Shown piece after piece: positions 1 to 9,307 of a stretch of 64,000 nt of DNA. The position numbers and the translations under genes were made by a program. Position 1 is the first letter of the stretch, and every line of letters starts with the position of its first letter. The stretch is taken from assembly GCA_024707305.1 (NCBI GenBank), contig JANPZZ010000026.1, forward strand, positions 186,001-250,000, read 5' to 3'. The notes beneath the pieces were generated by a model that did not search any database, was not told where the DNA came from, and worked only from the letters and a program-made list of their open reading frames with translations. This DNA is from Chitinophagaceae bacterium (GTDB lineage: Bacteria > Bacteroidota > Bacteroidia > Chitinophagales > Chitinophagaceae).

Positions 1-363
1 TAGGAGGGAAAAATTTGATGACGCACGTGGAATTTCCAGCAGATATCATTTTTACTTCGGTTGATAATTGGTACGATAATTATCAATATCCTGCCCTCTA
101 TTTTTTCGTTCCCTCAGACGTTGAACAGGTTGTTTATTGGGATGAGCATGGTCCGGGCCAGAATAGAAAAGGTTACTGGATTAATCCAGATGGCAAGCGG
201 ATCGAACCTATACAACTTACAAATAAGGTGTATAAAATTAATGTGGAAGAAAAGTATAAAAGGCAAAGCCTGGCAATTTATTGTTGGGCACAGATCCTAC
301 AAGATGATCAATATACCTCACAGATATTCGCTTTCACCTTTTGAATACAAGCCGCAGAAATAA
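1..363 (+). CDS. Unknown protein, probably C-terminal part, one frameshift
   Basis: I do not recognise this protein. It is rich in aromatic and acidic residues, with no signal peptide or membrane segment. The reading frame is open to the window edge, so it may begin upstream; an ATG at 18 sits 9 bases after TAGGAGGG and is an alternative start. The frame breaks at an A4 run (258-261). Dropping one A joins it to a frame ending KGKAWQFIVGHRSYK... at the TAA just 3 bases before the glycosyltransferase start at 367, which argues for one polysaccharide operon. Function unknown. Confidence 0.5.
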
Positions 364-366
364 TTT

Positions 367-1591
367 ATGAGAAATCAACAGGTACTGTATGTATCATACG
401 ATGGAATGACGGACCCGCTCGGGCAAAGTCAGGTATTACCCTATATATGCGGCCTTGCCGATTTAGGATACAGATTTACACTTCTAACATCCGAAAAGCC
501 GGAACGAATGAAGGCGGTAGGAGGTCTGATCAGGGAGATTTGCAAGAAACACAATATCGACTGGGTGCCACTCATTTTCCATACACAGCCGAAATTAATT
601 TCAAAAGTTTATGATGTGCGGTGCCTTAAAAGAAAAGCTGTTGCACTTTATAAATCGAAGAAGTTTGAGATGGTACATTGTCGTAGCTATGTTGGCGTGG
701 ATGTCGGGCTGCATCTCAAAAGAAAATACGGCGTCAGGGTTCTATTTGATATGCGGGGATTTTGGGTTGACGAAAGGGTTGATGGCAATATGTGGAATCT
801 TAAAAACCCGATTTATAAATACGCATTCAGGTACTATAAAAACAAAGAGAATAATTACGTTGCAAATGCGGACCATATCGTTTCCCTGACAGAAGCAGGT
901 AAACGCGAAGTGCAAAAATGGAAAGGGTATAGAAATGCCGAAATTAGCGTGATACCGTGTAGTGCAGATTTTAATGTGTTTACATTATTAACAAAAGAAG
1001 AAAAACAAAAAGCAAGAATAGCGCTTGGCCTTCCAGAAGAAGGTTTGGTTTTGAGCTATCTGGGATCCATCGGAAGTTGGTACCTGCTACCGGAAATGTT
1101 GTCGCTTTTTGCACTCACCAAAGAGAAATATCCTGAAGTTAAATTTTTGTTTGTCACATCGGGTAATCCTGATTTAATTCTGGCTGAAGCAGAAAAAATT
1201 GCAGATAAAAAAAGAAGATATCGTAATACGTTTTGCTTCACGTAAGGAAGTGAACTTCTTTACAAAAGCTGGCGATATTAATCTGTGTTTTATTAAACAG
1301 GCCTATTCAAAAATCGCAAGTTCGCCTACCAAACTTGGTGAAATCTTTGCCATGGGGATACCTGTAGTTTGTAATGATGGTGTTGGTGATGTACGAGAGA
1401 TTGTTGAATCAGTTGATGCCGGAGCAATATTGTCCAATTTTAATACGGAAGAATTTAAAAGGGTAATCGCTGGTTTTGATACGTTATTGAAAAAAGATCC
1501 GGCCACAATCCGCAGCAGAGCCCTGGGTTATTATAGCCTGGACAAAGCCCTGGGGACCTATGCATCCATTTATAAGAAATTAATTGGGTAA
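367..1591 (+). CDS. GT4-family glycosyltransferase (frameshifted)
   Basis: Predicted cytoplasmic glycosyltransferase with the two-Rossmann GT-B fold, about 407 residues after correction. The N-terminal half (LYVSYDGMTDPLGQSQ, then a Rossmann-like domain to about residue 180) is the acceptor domain. The second half has LSYLGSIGSWY and the donor-site stretch SSPTKLGEIFAMGIPVV with the conserved Glu-x-Gly-type turn, followed by NDGVGDVREIV. The frame breaks in an A7 run at 1207-1213; removing one A gives a continuous protein (...KIADKKEDIVIRFAS...). It sits 3 bases after the preceding gene and 5 bases before the HAD gene, so it is likely co-transcribed. It probably adds a sugar to the repeat unit of a surface polysaccharide; donor and acceptor are unknown. 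Confidence 0.85.
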
Positions 1592-1596
1592 TATTC

Positions 1597-2292
1597 ATGC
1601 AAAAGGAAATAGTAGTATCCGATATCTGTGACACGCTGTTTTTCATGAATACCAGCTTCGACTTCCTGAATTTCTGTGTGAGAACGGAGAAGTTGCCGGC
1701 GGGGAAAAGAAGAATGCATGCTGTATTTCTAAATAGAAGGTCACCGGCATTTTGGTTGCTCGCGATTATTAATAAGTTAACCATAAAGGACCTGCATCGC
1801 ACAATAGCAGTAAAACTTTTGAAAGGACAGAAGAAAGAAAACGTGCAAAAATGGGCAACGGAATTTGTGAGTGGGGAACTTTGTGAAAATAAAGTTGAAC
1901 CGGTATTTACTGCCATAGCGAGTCGGAATACTGAATTGATTTTAGCATCAGCCAGCTTTGATGTCGTAGTGGAATCTGTGGCGAAAATGTTGAACGCTCG
2001 ATATATCTGCACCGAACTCGAAACTTCAAATGGAATTTTAACAGGAAAAATGACATTTGACGCCACTGGCAAAAAGCTTCAGGCGCTCGTTGAAAAACAC
2101 CATATTGACCCATCGCACATCAAACTTGCCATTTCAGACAACCATAGCGATAGGGAGTTGTTGAAAATAGCAAAAGAGGCGATTGCTGTTTGTTATACAA
2201 AAGAAGATGAAATTTTCTGGAAACAAATACGATCCGATATAGAAATACTTTCTGTTTCGCGTAAAGCAAAATCTTTAGCCACGCACAAATAA
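1597..2292 (+). CDS. HAD-superfamily phosphatase with DxC in place of DxD
   Basis: HAD-fold hydrolase of 231 residues. Motif I is SDICDTL: the nucleophile Asp9 is present, but the usual second Asp (general acid/base, +2) is Cys11. Motif II is the Ser in LILASASFD (about residue 117), a Lys follows, and motif IV is SDNHSD near residue 184. The family typically dephosphorylates small metabolites or lipid-linked sugars. The next gene encodes a UbiA-type membrane prenyltransferase. HAD and UbiA domains occur fused in decaprenylphosphoryl-phosphoribose synthase-like proteins, so this enzyme may remove the phosphate from a polyprenyl-phospho-sugar phosphate. That role is inferred from context. No signal peptide. 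Confidence 0.8.
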   Translation: MQKEIVVSDICDTLFFMNTSFDFLNFCVRTEKLPAGKRRMHAVFLNRRSPAFWLLAIINKLTIKDLHRTIAVKLLKGQKKENVQKWATEFVSGELCENKVEPVFTAIASRNTELILASASFDVVVESVAKMLNARYICTELETSNGILTGKMTFDATGKKLQALVEKHHIDPSHIKLAISDNHSDRELLKIAKEAIAVCYTKEDEIFWKQIRSDIEILSVSRKAKSLATHK

Positions 2293-2323
2293 GTGTAAGT
2301 TTTGTGATAAAAATTCCTGGTAA

Positions 2324-3076
2324 ATGAAATATATACTCACCGTTCCTTTCACCTATTTTTTCACTTCGCGGGTAAAAAAGCCATCGGGGCTTATGTTTAC
2401 AGCGGTGAACGAGTGGGTAATTTCTGTCGGGATACTATATTATTTTCTGGGCGATCTTACAACTTCGATACGAGATTTTGCAATAGGATACATTAGTTTT
2501 ATAACCGTTTATGAGATTGGTTATCTTTTCAACGATTTCTACTCAATCCGTTACGATGCGAACCCCCGAAAACGAATGGGGGATAAGCCAATTTCCAATT
2601 TATGGTTCTCAGTTTGGGTGCTGGCACGCGTGTTGATAGCGATCAGCATTTTTATTTTTCTGAAGTGGTACAATCAACCGGAAATTATTACGGTTTATGC
2701 TGTGCTGGCGATTGCGTTTTTTCTTCATAATTATTTGAAGAGTGATCAACTTAAACTGATGACATTTCTAAACCTTGCCACTTTGAGGTTTTTTATCCCA
2801 CTCGTGCCATTTCTTAACGCAGCGCAGTTGAATTTACTACTTCCCGCGATATTGGTCACACATATCCTTTATCGATTCATTAGTTATGCCAACAGTAAAA
2901 GCCTGGTGAATATTCCTGATCGGGAGAAACCATCATTTAGAATCAGCTTTTTTGCATTGGCACTTTTGTTGGGTATTGCTTTTTGGCAAATGTCGGGACA
3001 TCCGATGCCGCTGTTCATTTGCGGTTATTATCTGGTTGCGTGGATATTGTTTAGTTACATTTTTTTCAAAAGGTAA
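2324..3076 (+). CDS. UbiA-like membrane prenyltransferase (polyprenyl-phosphate glycosyl-type)
   Basis: Polytopic inner-membrane protein of 250 residues with about 7-8 hydrophobic segments. Residues 70-90 read NDFYSIRYD then NPRKRMGDKPI. This matches the first Asp-rich UbiA signature NDxxDxxxD followed by (H/N)PxKRxxPI, with one Asp replaced. Within UbiA, the short proteins next to a HAD phosphatase resemble decaprenyl-phosphate 5-phosphoribosyltransferases, which load phosphoribose from PRPP onto a lipid carrier. By analogy it may supply a polyprenyl-phosphate pentose for the polysaccharide. The substrate is inferred. It lies 31 bases after the HAD gene. Confidence 0.65.
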   Translation: MKYILTVPFTYFFTSRVKKPSGLMFTAVNEWVISVGILYYFLGDLTTSIRDFAIGYISFITVYEIGYLFNDFYSIRYDANPRKRMGDKPISNLWFSVWVLARVLIAISIFIFLKWYNQPEIITVYAVLAIAFFLHNYLKSDQLKLMTFLNLATLRFFIPLVPFLNAAQLNLLLPAILVTHILYRFISYANSKSLVNIPDREKPSFRISFFALALLLGIAFWQMSGHPMPLFICGYYLVAWILFSYIFFKR

Positions 3077-3110
3077 TTTGAAAGACAATTAAAAGTTTAA
3101 TTAATACAAG

Positions 3111-4493
3111 TTGTATTTACTCAAAACATCCTTATTTTCTTCAGCTGATTTTATCGGACTGCCAATAGCGATACTGCTGGTCTTAATGATTTCAAAGGTG
3201 TACCTGAAAAATCAGGATGCCCTTACCCAAAAATATTTTAAACAGGGTTTATTGCTTCGCATTCTGATGATTGTATTATTTACCGCGATAATGCAATATT
3301 ACTATAAGGGAGGTGACAGTTATCGATACTATGTCTCGATAATGGATATGCGGAGTGCGTTATCAGATGGTGCTATCAGTTATTTTGATTTACTGGGAAT
3401 GAAGAGGTCAACACCCAGTGATTTACTTTTCCCTTATTTTGAAATGGACGAGTTGGGCGAAAATCATTACTATATGATGACGGCTCCCAATTTTACAGTT
3501 CCCAAAATAGGGGCCCTGATGTCATATGCCTTTTTTGGAAGTTATCTGGGTATCGCCTTGATTTTTTCATTCTACTCGTTATTGGGCGCACTTGAAATCT
3601 ACAAAATATTTGCGCGGGCGTTTCCTAATGTCAGGAATCATATTGCATTTGCCTGTTTTTTTGTGCCCACAGTTGCATTCTGGTCTTCCGGGATTTTAAA
3701 AGATTCGTTGACTTTTGGTGCTACGGGATTTTTGTTTGCATCCCTCTACAATATATTTCAACGAAGAGGATCTTTATTTGGCGCCATACTGGCGATTATA
3801 TTGGCGATATACCTGCTTTACACAATTAAACCCTACATCCTGCTCGCTTTGGTACCTGCGATGGTTGTATTATTATTTATTCAATTTGGTACCAAAGTGC
3901 GAACACCTGCTGTAAGAGGTTTACTGATTTTCTTCCTATTAGTGATAGGAGGGGTGACCGGATTTTTATTGTATCAAAATCTAACTACCGACACTGCATT
4001 AGAGCGTTATAATACTGAAGTTATTTTACAATCGATCGAACAACAACGTGATGTTTACGATTCCGAGGCGATGCAACGGAGATCTGGCTCCAGTTTTAGC
4101 CTGGGTTCCGACTCTCCGGCCTTGTTTCTTCCTTTAGGACTAATAGCGGCCTACTTCCGTCCGTTTCCCTGGGAGGCAAGCAGTGCAATTATGATACTAA
4201 ATGTCCTTGAGTCATTACTTTGTCTCATATTGTTTGTATTTACAATTTGGAAGACGGGCTTCCTGGGTTTTATTCGGATCGCGTTTTCAAATCCTCTGAT
4301 TTTCTTTTGCCTGATTTTTGCCTGCTTATTTGGCGCGGCTGTTGGAACATCGACAGGGAATTTCGGTTCGCTGGTTCGCTACAAGATCCCGGGCATTCCG
4401 TTTTTTTTGATATTGTTTTTTACGGTGCTTGCTACGAAAGATATCAGGCTGCCAAAGATTTTACAAAAACTAAAAATCCTAAAACAAAAATAA
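3111..4493 (+). CDS. Polytopic membrane protein, Wzy/EpsG-like polymerase candidate
   Basis: About 460 residues with 10 or more predicted membrane helices. It has a long loop between helices 2 and 3 (GDSYRYY near residue 70) and another near residues 300-345 that ends in a YFRPFPWE motif. The FWSSGILKDSL stretch near residue 193 recurs in membrane proteins of Bacteroidota exopolysaccharide loci. One such protein per locus usually polymerises or ligates repeat units, and no other polymerase is visible here. The start is a TTG codon 34 bases after the UbiA-like gene; no ATG lies nearby. It ends 1 base before asnB. Assignment as a polymerase rests on topology and context. Confidence 0.6.
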   Translation: MYLLKTSLFSSADFIGLPIAILLVLMISKVYLKNQDALTQKYFKQGLLLRILMIVLFTAIMQYYYKGGDSYRYYVSIMDMRSALSDGAISYFDLLGMKRSTPSDLLFPYFEMDELGENHYYMMTAPNFTVPKIGALMSYAFFGSYLGIALIFSFYSLLGALEIYKIFARAFPNVRNHIAFACFFVPTVAFWSSGILKDSLTFGATGFLFASLYNIFQRRGSLFGAILAIILAIYLLYTIKPYILLALVPAMVVLLFIQFGTKVRTPAVRGLLIFFLLVIGGVTGFLLYQNLTTDTALERYNTEVILQSIEQQRDVYDSEAMQRRSGSSFSLGSDSPALFLPLGLIAAYFRPFPWEASSAIMILNVLESLLCLILFVFTIWKTGFLGFIRIAFSNPLIFFCLIFACLFGAAVGTSTGNFGSLVRYKIPGIPFFLILFFTVLATKDIRLPKILQKLKILKQK

Positions 4494-4494
4494 G

Positions 4495-6350
4495 ATGTGC
4501 GGAATTGCAGGATCAATCAATATTCCATTCGACATCGCCAGGCTCACACGCGATCTATGGCATCGTGGGCCCGATGAGCAGGCAACAGAACAAAAGGATA
4601 ACCTGATTCTGCATCATCACCGGTTGGCCATTCTGGATATTGCCGGTGGAAAACAACCCATGCACCTCGGCCCCCTTTCTATAATTTTCAATGGCGAAAT
4701 CTATAACCACCGCGATGTAAGGAAGAAACATAACCTCGAATGCCAGTCGAACTCTGATACAGAAACAATTCTTCATGCATATGGGAAACTTGGCGCTGAT
4801 TGCTTACAGGATTTCGATGGCATGTTTGCCTTTGCTATTTATGATAATGATAAAAAGGAACTTTTCATCGCACGCGATCGTGCAGGTAAAAAACCTTTGT
4901 ACATGTACCAGGACGGCGATCGCTTTGCATTTGCCAGTGAACTGAATGCACTGAAAGGCCAGTTAAATCTGGATATAAACGAAAAAGCGATTCACCAATA
5001 TGTAAGGCTTGGTTATTTCTATAAAGATCAAACCGCATACAGGCAGATAACGGAAATACCTGCTGGACATTTTGCCTGTGTTTCGCTGGATAAAGTTCAT
5101 GTAATTGTAAAACAATGGTGGAATATACATGATCATTACCAGCAAAAACAAACAGATAGTTTCGAAGAGGCACTTCAAAAGACCGACGGAATATTACACC
5201 GTGCTATTCGCAGTCGTGTAGAGTCGAGCGACCTGGAAGTGGGATCGTTTTTAAGTGGTGGTATCGACAGCGGCATTGTTACTGCAATTGCAAAAGAATA
5301 TAACCAGTCGCTCAAAACATTTACTGTTTCATTCCGTGGTGAATATGATGAAGCGCCCCTGGCAAAACTGGTTGCTGAAAAATATGGAACGCAACATGTG
5401 GAGATACCGATCAGTTTTGATCACCTGCTGCAGGATGTAGAAAAAATTCTCGGCAACTACGGCGAGCCGTTTTTCGATAGCTCGGCTATACCCAGTTATT
5501 ATGTAAGCCGCGAAGCGCGAAAACATCTGACCGTTATCCTAAATGGAGATGGTGGCGATGAATTGTTCGGTGGTTATCGTCGTTATGTTCCTTTTGCGAA
5601 ATACGATTTCTTTAATCCGGGATTTGTAATTCGAAATGCAGCATCGCTCGCACACAATGTGTTGCCGGTGCCCAACAACAAGAAAAGTAAATACAACTAT
5701 ATCTATCGACTGGCCGACCTCGCTCGCAGGAACGGGCTTGATACCTATCTGTCTGCAACCATCGATAGCTTCGAAGGATATGAAAAATGGCTCAACCCTC
5801 CTGCCGGTTATCTGGATGAAGTAAAATCAGATTTCCAGGAAATGAATGAATCAAACCTGACCGGTTTGCAGAAACTCATGAACCTGGACTTTAATAATAT
5901 CCTGGCAGGAAATCTGCTGGTGAAAATGGATATCGCTACGATGGCACATTCACTTGAAGGTAGAAGTCCATTGCTTTGTAAAGAGCTGTTGGAATATGTG
6001 CCTGGGTTGCCCGACAACTATAAAATTAAAGGAAGCCAAACCAAACGACTGCTACGCACACTGGCAGAAAAATACTTGCCGGGCGAATTGATCCATCAAC
6101 CGAAAAGGGGATTTGAAATTCCGCTTAAAAAATGGATCGACAATGAGCTGAAAGAGCTGATTGCAGACCATGTTCTAAACAACAACGCGTATTGTCGCCA
6201 GTTTGTAAAGCCAGGATTTATAGAAAAAACTCTGGAATCGCGAAATAAACACTGGCGACGAAAAACGTGCGAAAATGATATGGACGCTTTTTGCGCTGGA
6301 AGTGTGGAAGAGAAAAACATGAGGCCGCCTGCGTGGAAATGTGGAAATGA
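4495..6350 (+). CDS. asnB: Asparagine synthase (glutamine-hydrolysing) family, AsnB type (3' frameshift)
   Basis: Class II glutamine amidotransferase fused to an ATP-pyrophosphatase synthase domain. Cys2 (MCGIAG) is the glutaminase nucleophile; RGPD, FNGEIYNH and the aspartate-binding region follow. The PP-loop SGGIDS is at residues 254-259. In polysaccharide loci, paralogs such as WbpS amidate sugar carboxylates, so the acceptor could be a uronic-acid sugar rather than aspartate. The last codons are out of frame because of an A5 run (6261-6265). Removing one A restores the family's usual tail (RAKMIWTLFALEVWKRK) and moves the stop to 6348-6350, so the final residues and stop codon are supplied by the downstream 8-base repeat array. 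Confidence 0.9.
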
Positions 6351-6468
6351 GTAAATGAGGAAGTGTGGAAAAGAGTAAATGTGGAAATGAGTAAATGTGG
6401 AAATGTGTAAATGTGTAAATGTGGAAATATGGAAATGTGGGAATGTGGAAATGTGTAAATGTAGAAAG
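6333..6468 (+). repeat. Octad tandem array, 17 units of GTGGAAAT-like sequence
   Basis: Seventeen consecutive 8-base units with consensus G(T/A)G(G/T)AAAT and no spacer. Examples are GTGGAAAT, GAGTAAAT and GTGTAAAT, with occasional single changes. It begins inside the corrected asnB reading frame and runs to a unique 45-base segment that precedes the GTTTGCC array. Units differ by point changes, so this is an old or gene-converted array rather than a fresh expansion. No coding role is apparent. Confidence 0.9.
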
Positions 6469-6513
6469 CTATTTTCATATTACTACATTCTTTTCAGTTT
6501 GGCGAGATTTCAC

Positions 6514-6583
6514 GTTTGCCGTTTGCCGATCGCCGATCGCCGTTTGCCGTTTGCCGATTGCCGTTCGCCGATTGCCGTTTGCC
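6514..6583 (+). repeat. Heptad tandem array, 10 units of GTTTGCC-like sequence
   Basis: Ten exact 7-base units follow a TTTCAC lead-in: GTTTGCC, GATCGCC, GATTGCC and GTTCGCC variants. The array closes with GTATCACGCCC. The same lead-in, heptad and closing CACGCC recur near 28.4 kb and 40.07 kb. It lies 30 bases upstream of the glycosyltransferase start at 6614, so it forms part of that gene's 5' region. Confidence 0.9.
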
Positions 6584-6613
6584 GTATCACGCCCATAACA
6601 CTTTAACAGCTAC

Positions 6614-7762
6614 ATGAAACTTATTCGAATAACCACCGTCCCTATGGCATTGAAAGTGCTACTGCGAGGGCAGATGCGGTATATGCGCGAGCATGGGATG
6701 GATGTATTGATGGTGAGCGCCGACGGTGCAGAACTGAAAGACGTAAAAGCCTTTGAACAATGTCGCCACGAAATAGTGCACATGACGCGGGCCATTACAC
6801 CTTTGCAGGATCTGAAATCGTTATGGAAACTTTACCGGCTTTTTAAAAGGGAAAAACCGGATATCATTCACTCGCACACACCCAAGGCAGGATTACTTGC
6901 CATGCTTGCAGGACGACTCGCAGGTGTAAAAGTAAGAGTGCATACCATTGCGGGCTTACGGTTCATGACCGCAACCGGCATGTCGCGCCGGATCATGGTT
7001 GCGATGGAAAAGCTGACAGGTAAAATGGCTACACATGTGTGGCCAAATAGCCGTAGTCTTTACGAATATGTCGTAGACAACAAGCTGGTCAATCCCAAAA
7101 AACTTTCCATCATCGGCAAGGGTTCAAGCAATGGGATAGACCTGAAACGATTTTCGAAATCTTCGCTTGATGAAAACAAGTTGCAACAATTTCGTGAGTT
7201 GATTAATTTCGATCCTTCACTTACTTATATTGTTTCTATTGGCCGTGTGGTAAAGGACAAAGGAATTTACGAACTGGCGCGTGCATTTGATAGGTGCTGG
7301 CAGGAGGATAAGGATTTGCGATTGGTACTGGTGGGTGGTTTTGAGGAACATCTTGATCCACTGGATGAAGAAACGCTGAAACTGATTCAATCGCACCCCG
7401 CGGTAATTTTGGCTGGGTGGCATGATGAAGTGGAATATTTTCTGTCGATCTCGCAGCTGTTTGTGCATGCATCCTATCGTGAAGGGTTTCCGAATGTGGT
7501 GTTACAGGCTGGGGCGATGGAATGCCCGGCACTGGTTTCACGTATTCCGGGTTGTATCGACATTGTGGATGATTTGGAAAATGGCCTGATTTTTAATGTT
7601 AAGGACACGGAAGATTTATTTAATAAATTAAAATTTGCATTGAACGATATGCCCGCCATGCGTGAAAGGGCTATCAGGCTGCGCGAAAAAATTGAAAACA
7701 ATTTCGAACGCGGTTACATACAGGCAAAGCTGAAAGAACGCTATGAAGAGATTGTAAAATGA
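6614..7762 (+). CDS. GT4 glycosyltransferase, PglA-like
   Basis: GT-B glycosyltransferase of 382 residues with no frame breaks. The N-terminal domain carries the DIIHSHTPKAG loop near residue 82 and HTIAGLRF; the C-terminal donor domain carries VSIGRVVKDKGI and the EGFPNVVLQAGAMECP signature (E-x7-E-type). Family relatives include PglA, which adds HexNAc to a lipid-linked bacillosamine-type sugar. Neighbouring PglD-, LegC- and PglC-like genes make that reading likely: it would be the second transferase acting on undecaprenyl-diphosphate-linked sugar on the cytoplasmic face. The sugar is not determined by sequence. The gene starts a new block after the repeat arrays. Confidence 0.85.
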   Translation: MKLIRITTVPMALKVLLRGQMRYMREHGMDVLMVSADGAELKDVKAFEQCRHEIVHMTRAITPLQDLKSLWKLYRLFKREKPDIIHSHTPKAGLLAMLAGRLAGVKVRVHTIAGLRFMTATGMSRRIMVAMEKLTGKMATHVWPNSRSLYEYVVDNKLVNPKKLSIIGKGSSNGIDLKRFSKSSLDENKLQQFRELINFDPSLTYIVSIGRVVKDKGIYELARAFDRCWQEDKDLRLVLVGGFEEHLDPLDEETLKLIQSHPAVILAGWHDEVEYFLSISQLFVHASYREGFPNVVLQAGAMECPALVSRIPGCIDIVDDLENGLIFNVKDTEDLFNKLKFALNDMPAMRERAIRLREKIENNFERGYIQAKLKERYEEIVK

Positions 7763-7802
7763 GAACGGGGGTTATTCAAAAAGCGTATTCAACAAAAAAA
7801 AG

Positions 7803-8477
7803 ATGAGTTCAGAGATTAAAATACTTTTCATTGGTAAAGCTGGTGACCATTGTTCAACAATGGCTGCTGATTTTGTGAAACTTCATTTTCCCAATTCCCG
7901 CATTGTTTATTCAAAAAGGGAATTGCCTATGCCGGGCGATCTCCTGGACTGGGAGGGCGATCTGCTGATTTCTTACCTGGCTCAGTGGATTATTCCGGGA
8001 AAATTGCTGGCAAAAGCGAAGATGGCCGCTATCAATTTTCATACAGGTTCGCCCGATTACCCCGGAATCGGATGTACGAATTTTGCCATATATAACGGGG
8101 AAAAGGAATTTGGGATTACCTGTCACCACATGTTAGAGCGGGTGGATTCTGGAAATATTATCGCCGTACGCCGCTTTCCCGTTTTTCCAAACGAGACAGT
8201 TTTCAGCATGACCCAGCGTTGCTACGCAGAAATCTGGCACCTGTTTTATGAATTGATGTCAGGCCTTTTGCAAGGTAAACCCTTGCCACAGAGTCCGGAA
8301 TCCTGGACAAAAAAACCTTATACGAGAAAACAGCTCAATGCACTTTGCGAGCTCACACCCGATATGTCGGCGGAGGAAAAAGCACGCCGCATACGCGCTA
8401 CGACATATGGCGATAAAGTTTGGGCCTATGTAAGGGAGGGCGATCAAAAGGTGTCGTATTCTTCCGACACAAAATAG
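7803..8477 (+). CDS. Formyltransferase-family protein, probable sugar N-formyltransferase
   Basis: Fold of methionyl-tRNA/GART formyltransferases, 224 residues. The catalytic triad is visible: Asn78 and His80 in NFHTGSPDYPG and Asp115 in ERVDSGNI. It uses N10-formyl-tetrahydrofolate as donor. It lacks the C-terminal tRNA-binding domain of Fmt and sits among amino-sugar genes, so the acceptor is probably the amino group of a nucleotide-linked amino sugar, as in WlaRD- or FdtF-type enzymes. The position of the amine is unknown. It lies 40 bases after the preceding transferase and is likely in the same transcript. Confidence 0.75.
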   Translation: MSSEIKILFIGKAGDHCSTMAADFVKLHFPNSRIVYSKRELPMPGDLLDWEGDLLISYLAQWIIPGKLLAKAKMAAINFHTGSPDYPGIGCTNFAIYNGEKEFGITCHHMLERVDSGNIIAVRRFPVFPNETVFSMTQRCYAEIWHLFYELMSGLLQGKPLPQSPESWTKKPYTRKQLNALCELTPDMSAEEKARRIRATTYGDKVWAYVREGDQKVSYSSDTK

Positions 8478-8539
8478 GGTATTTGTACTCTGTTTGATTT
8501 CATTTTTTTGGTCATTTTATACCTGAAAATCCAATTCAA

Positions 8540-9200
8540 ATGAAATCCAAACTGAAGAAACCAGTGGCCGTAGTCGGCTATTCAGGACATTCCTATGTAA
8601 TCATTGATATCCTTCTCAATGCCGGTCGTATGGTAACCGCTTACTGCGACTCGAGCGAAAAAAGAGAAAAATCCCTATCATTTATTGTATCTCGGCACTG
8701 AAATGCAGGCCCTCGATGAACTGGAGGAGTTTGATTATTTCATAGGAGTAGGTCACAATGGTATCCGCCGCAAAGTTTACAATGCCCTGTTCGATCGTTT
8801 GGGCAATCCTATCAATGCTATACACCCTTCGGCTGTCGTTTCAGCATCTGTTGAAATGAAATATGGCACCATGATTTCTGCCAACGCAACCATCAATCCG
8901 CTGGTGACCCTCGGAACTGGTGTTATTTGCAATACTTCCAGCAGCATCGACCATGAATGTGTGGTGGATGATTTTGCACATATCGGCCCCGGCGCGGTAT
9001 TATGCGGTAACGTAAAAGTGGGTGCTAATACATTCGTAGGTGCCAATGCCGTGGTAAAACAAGGTGTTACCATTGGTCAGAATGTTACCATTGGTGCAGG
9101 TACCGTGGTGATCCGCGATATTCCTGATAATGTAATGGTAGTAGGCAACCCGCAGCGGGTACTGGTGAAAGAGGAAGTACAGAAACTGGCCGCTGCCTGA
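8540..9200 (+). CDS. PglD/NeuD-like sugar acyltransferase (frameshifted)
   Basis: Corrected length about 219 residues. The N-terminal Rossmann-like part has the VGYSGHSYVI nucleotide-sugar loop. From about residue 85 on, hexapeptide repeats form a left-handed beta-helix (IHPSAVVS, NTSSSIDHECVV, IGPGAVLCGN) with the His of the SSIDHE stretch as the likely base. The end (GNPQRVL) is standard for PglD/NeuD proteins, which acetylate UDP-4-amino sugars with acetyl-CoA. The frame breaks in one of two A runs (8658-8663 or 8667-8671); removing one A joins both parts. The next-but-two gene encodes a matching aminotransferase. The presence of both formyl- and acetyl-transferases suggests a doubly N-acylated sugar. 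Confidence 0.8.
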
Positions 9201-9230
9201 TTTTTCGGCTTTCAACACAACTGAAATAAG

Positions 9231-9290
9231 ATTGGAATTGACCCCGGTAGTCTTCCGCAAGGAGGAAACCGGGGACGGTTCCAATTTTTC
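9231..9290 (+). terminator. Long near-perfect hairpin with GCAA loop and T-run
   Basis: The two arms (9231-9247 and 9269-9285) pair over about 17 positions with one A-A mismatch and two G-U pairs. Inside lies a second stem TCTTCC/GGAGGA closed by a GCAA (GNRA) tetraloop. Five T residues follow directly (9285-9289). This is the shape of an intrinsic terminator for the acyltransferase transcript, though it is longer and more structured than usual. See findings. Confidence 0.75.
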
Positions 9291-9291
9291 T

Positions 9292-9299
9292 TATCTTCG
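9292..9299 (+). promoter_or_regulatory. Candidate -7 box for the 9308 gene
   Basis: TATCTTCG matches the Bacteroidota -7 consensus TAnnTTTG at 7 of 8 positions. It lies right after the terminator hairpin and 8 bases before the ATG at 9308, so the transcript would be nearly leaderless. No clear -33 TTG box was found because that position falls in the hairpin. Confidence 0.4.
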
Positions 9300-9307
9300 C
9301 GTTTTCT

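Noticed and set aside
6333-6583. Repeat arrays as a CRISPR locus
   Set aside because: Units are 7-8 bases with no unique spacers and no cas genes are present.
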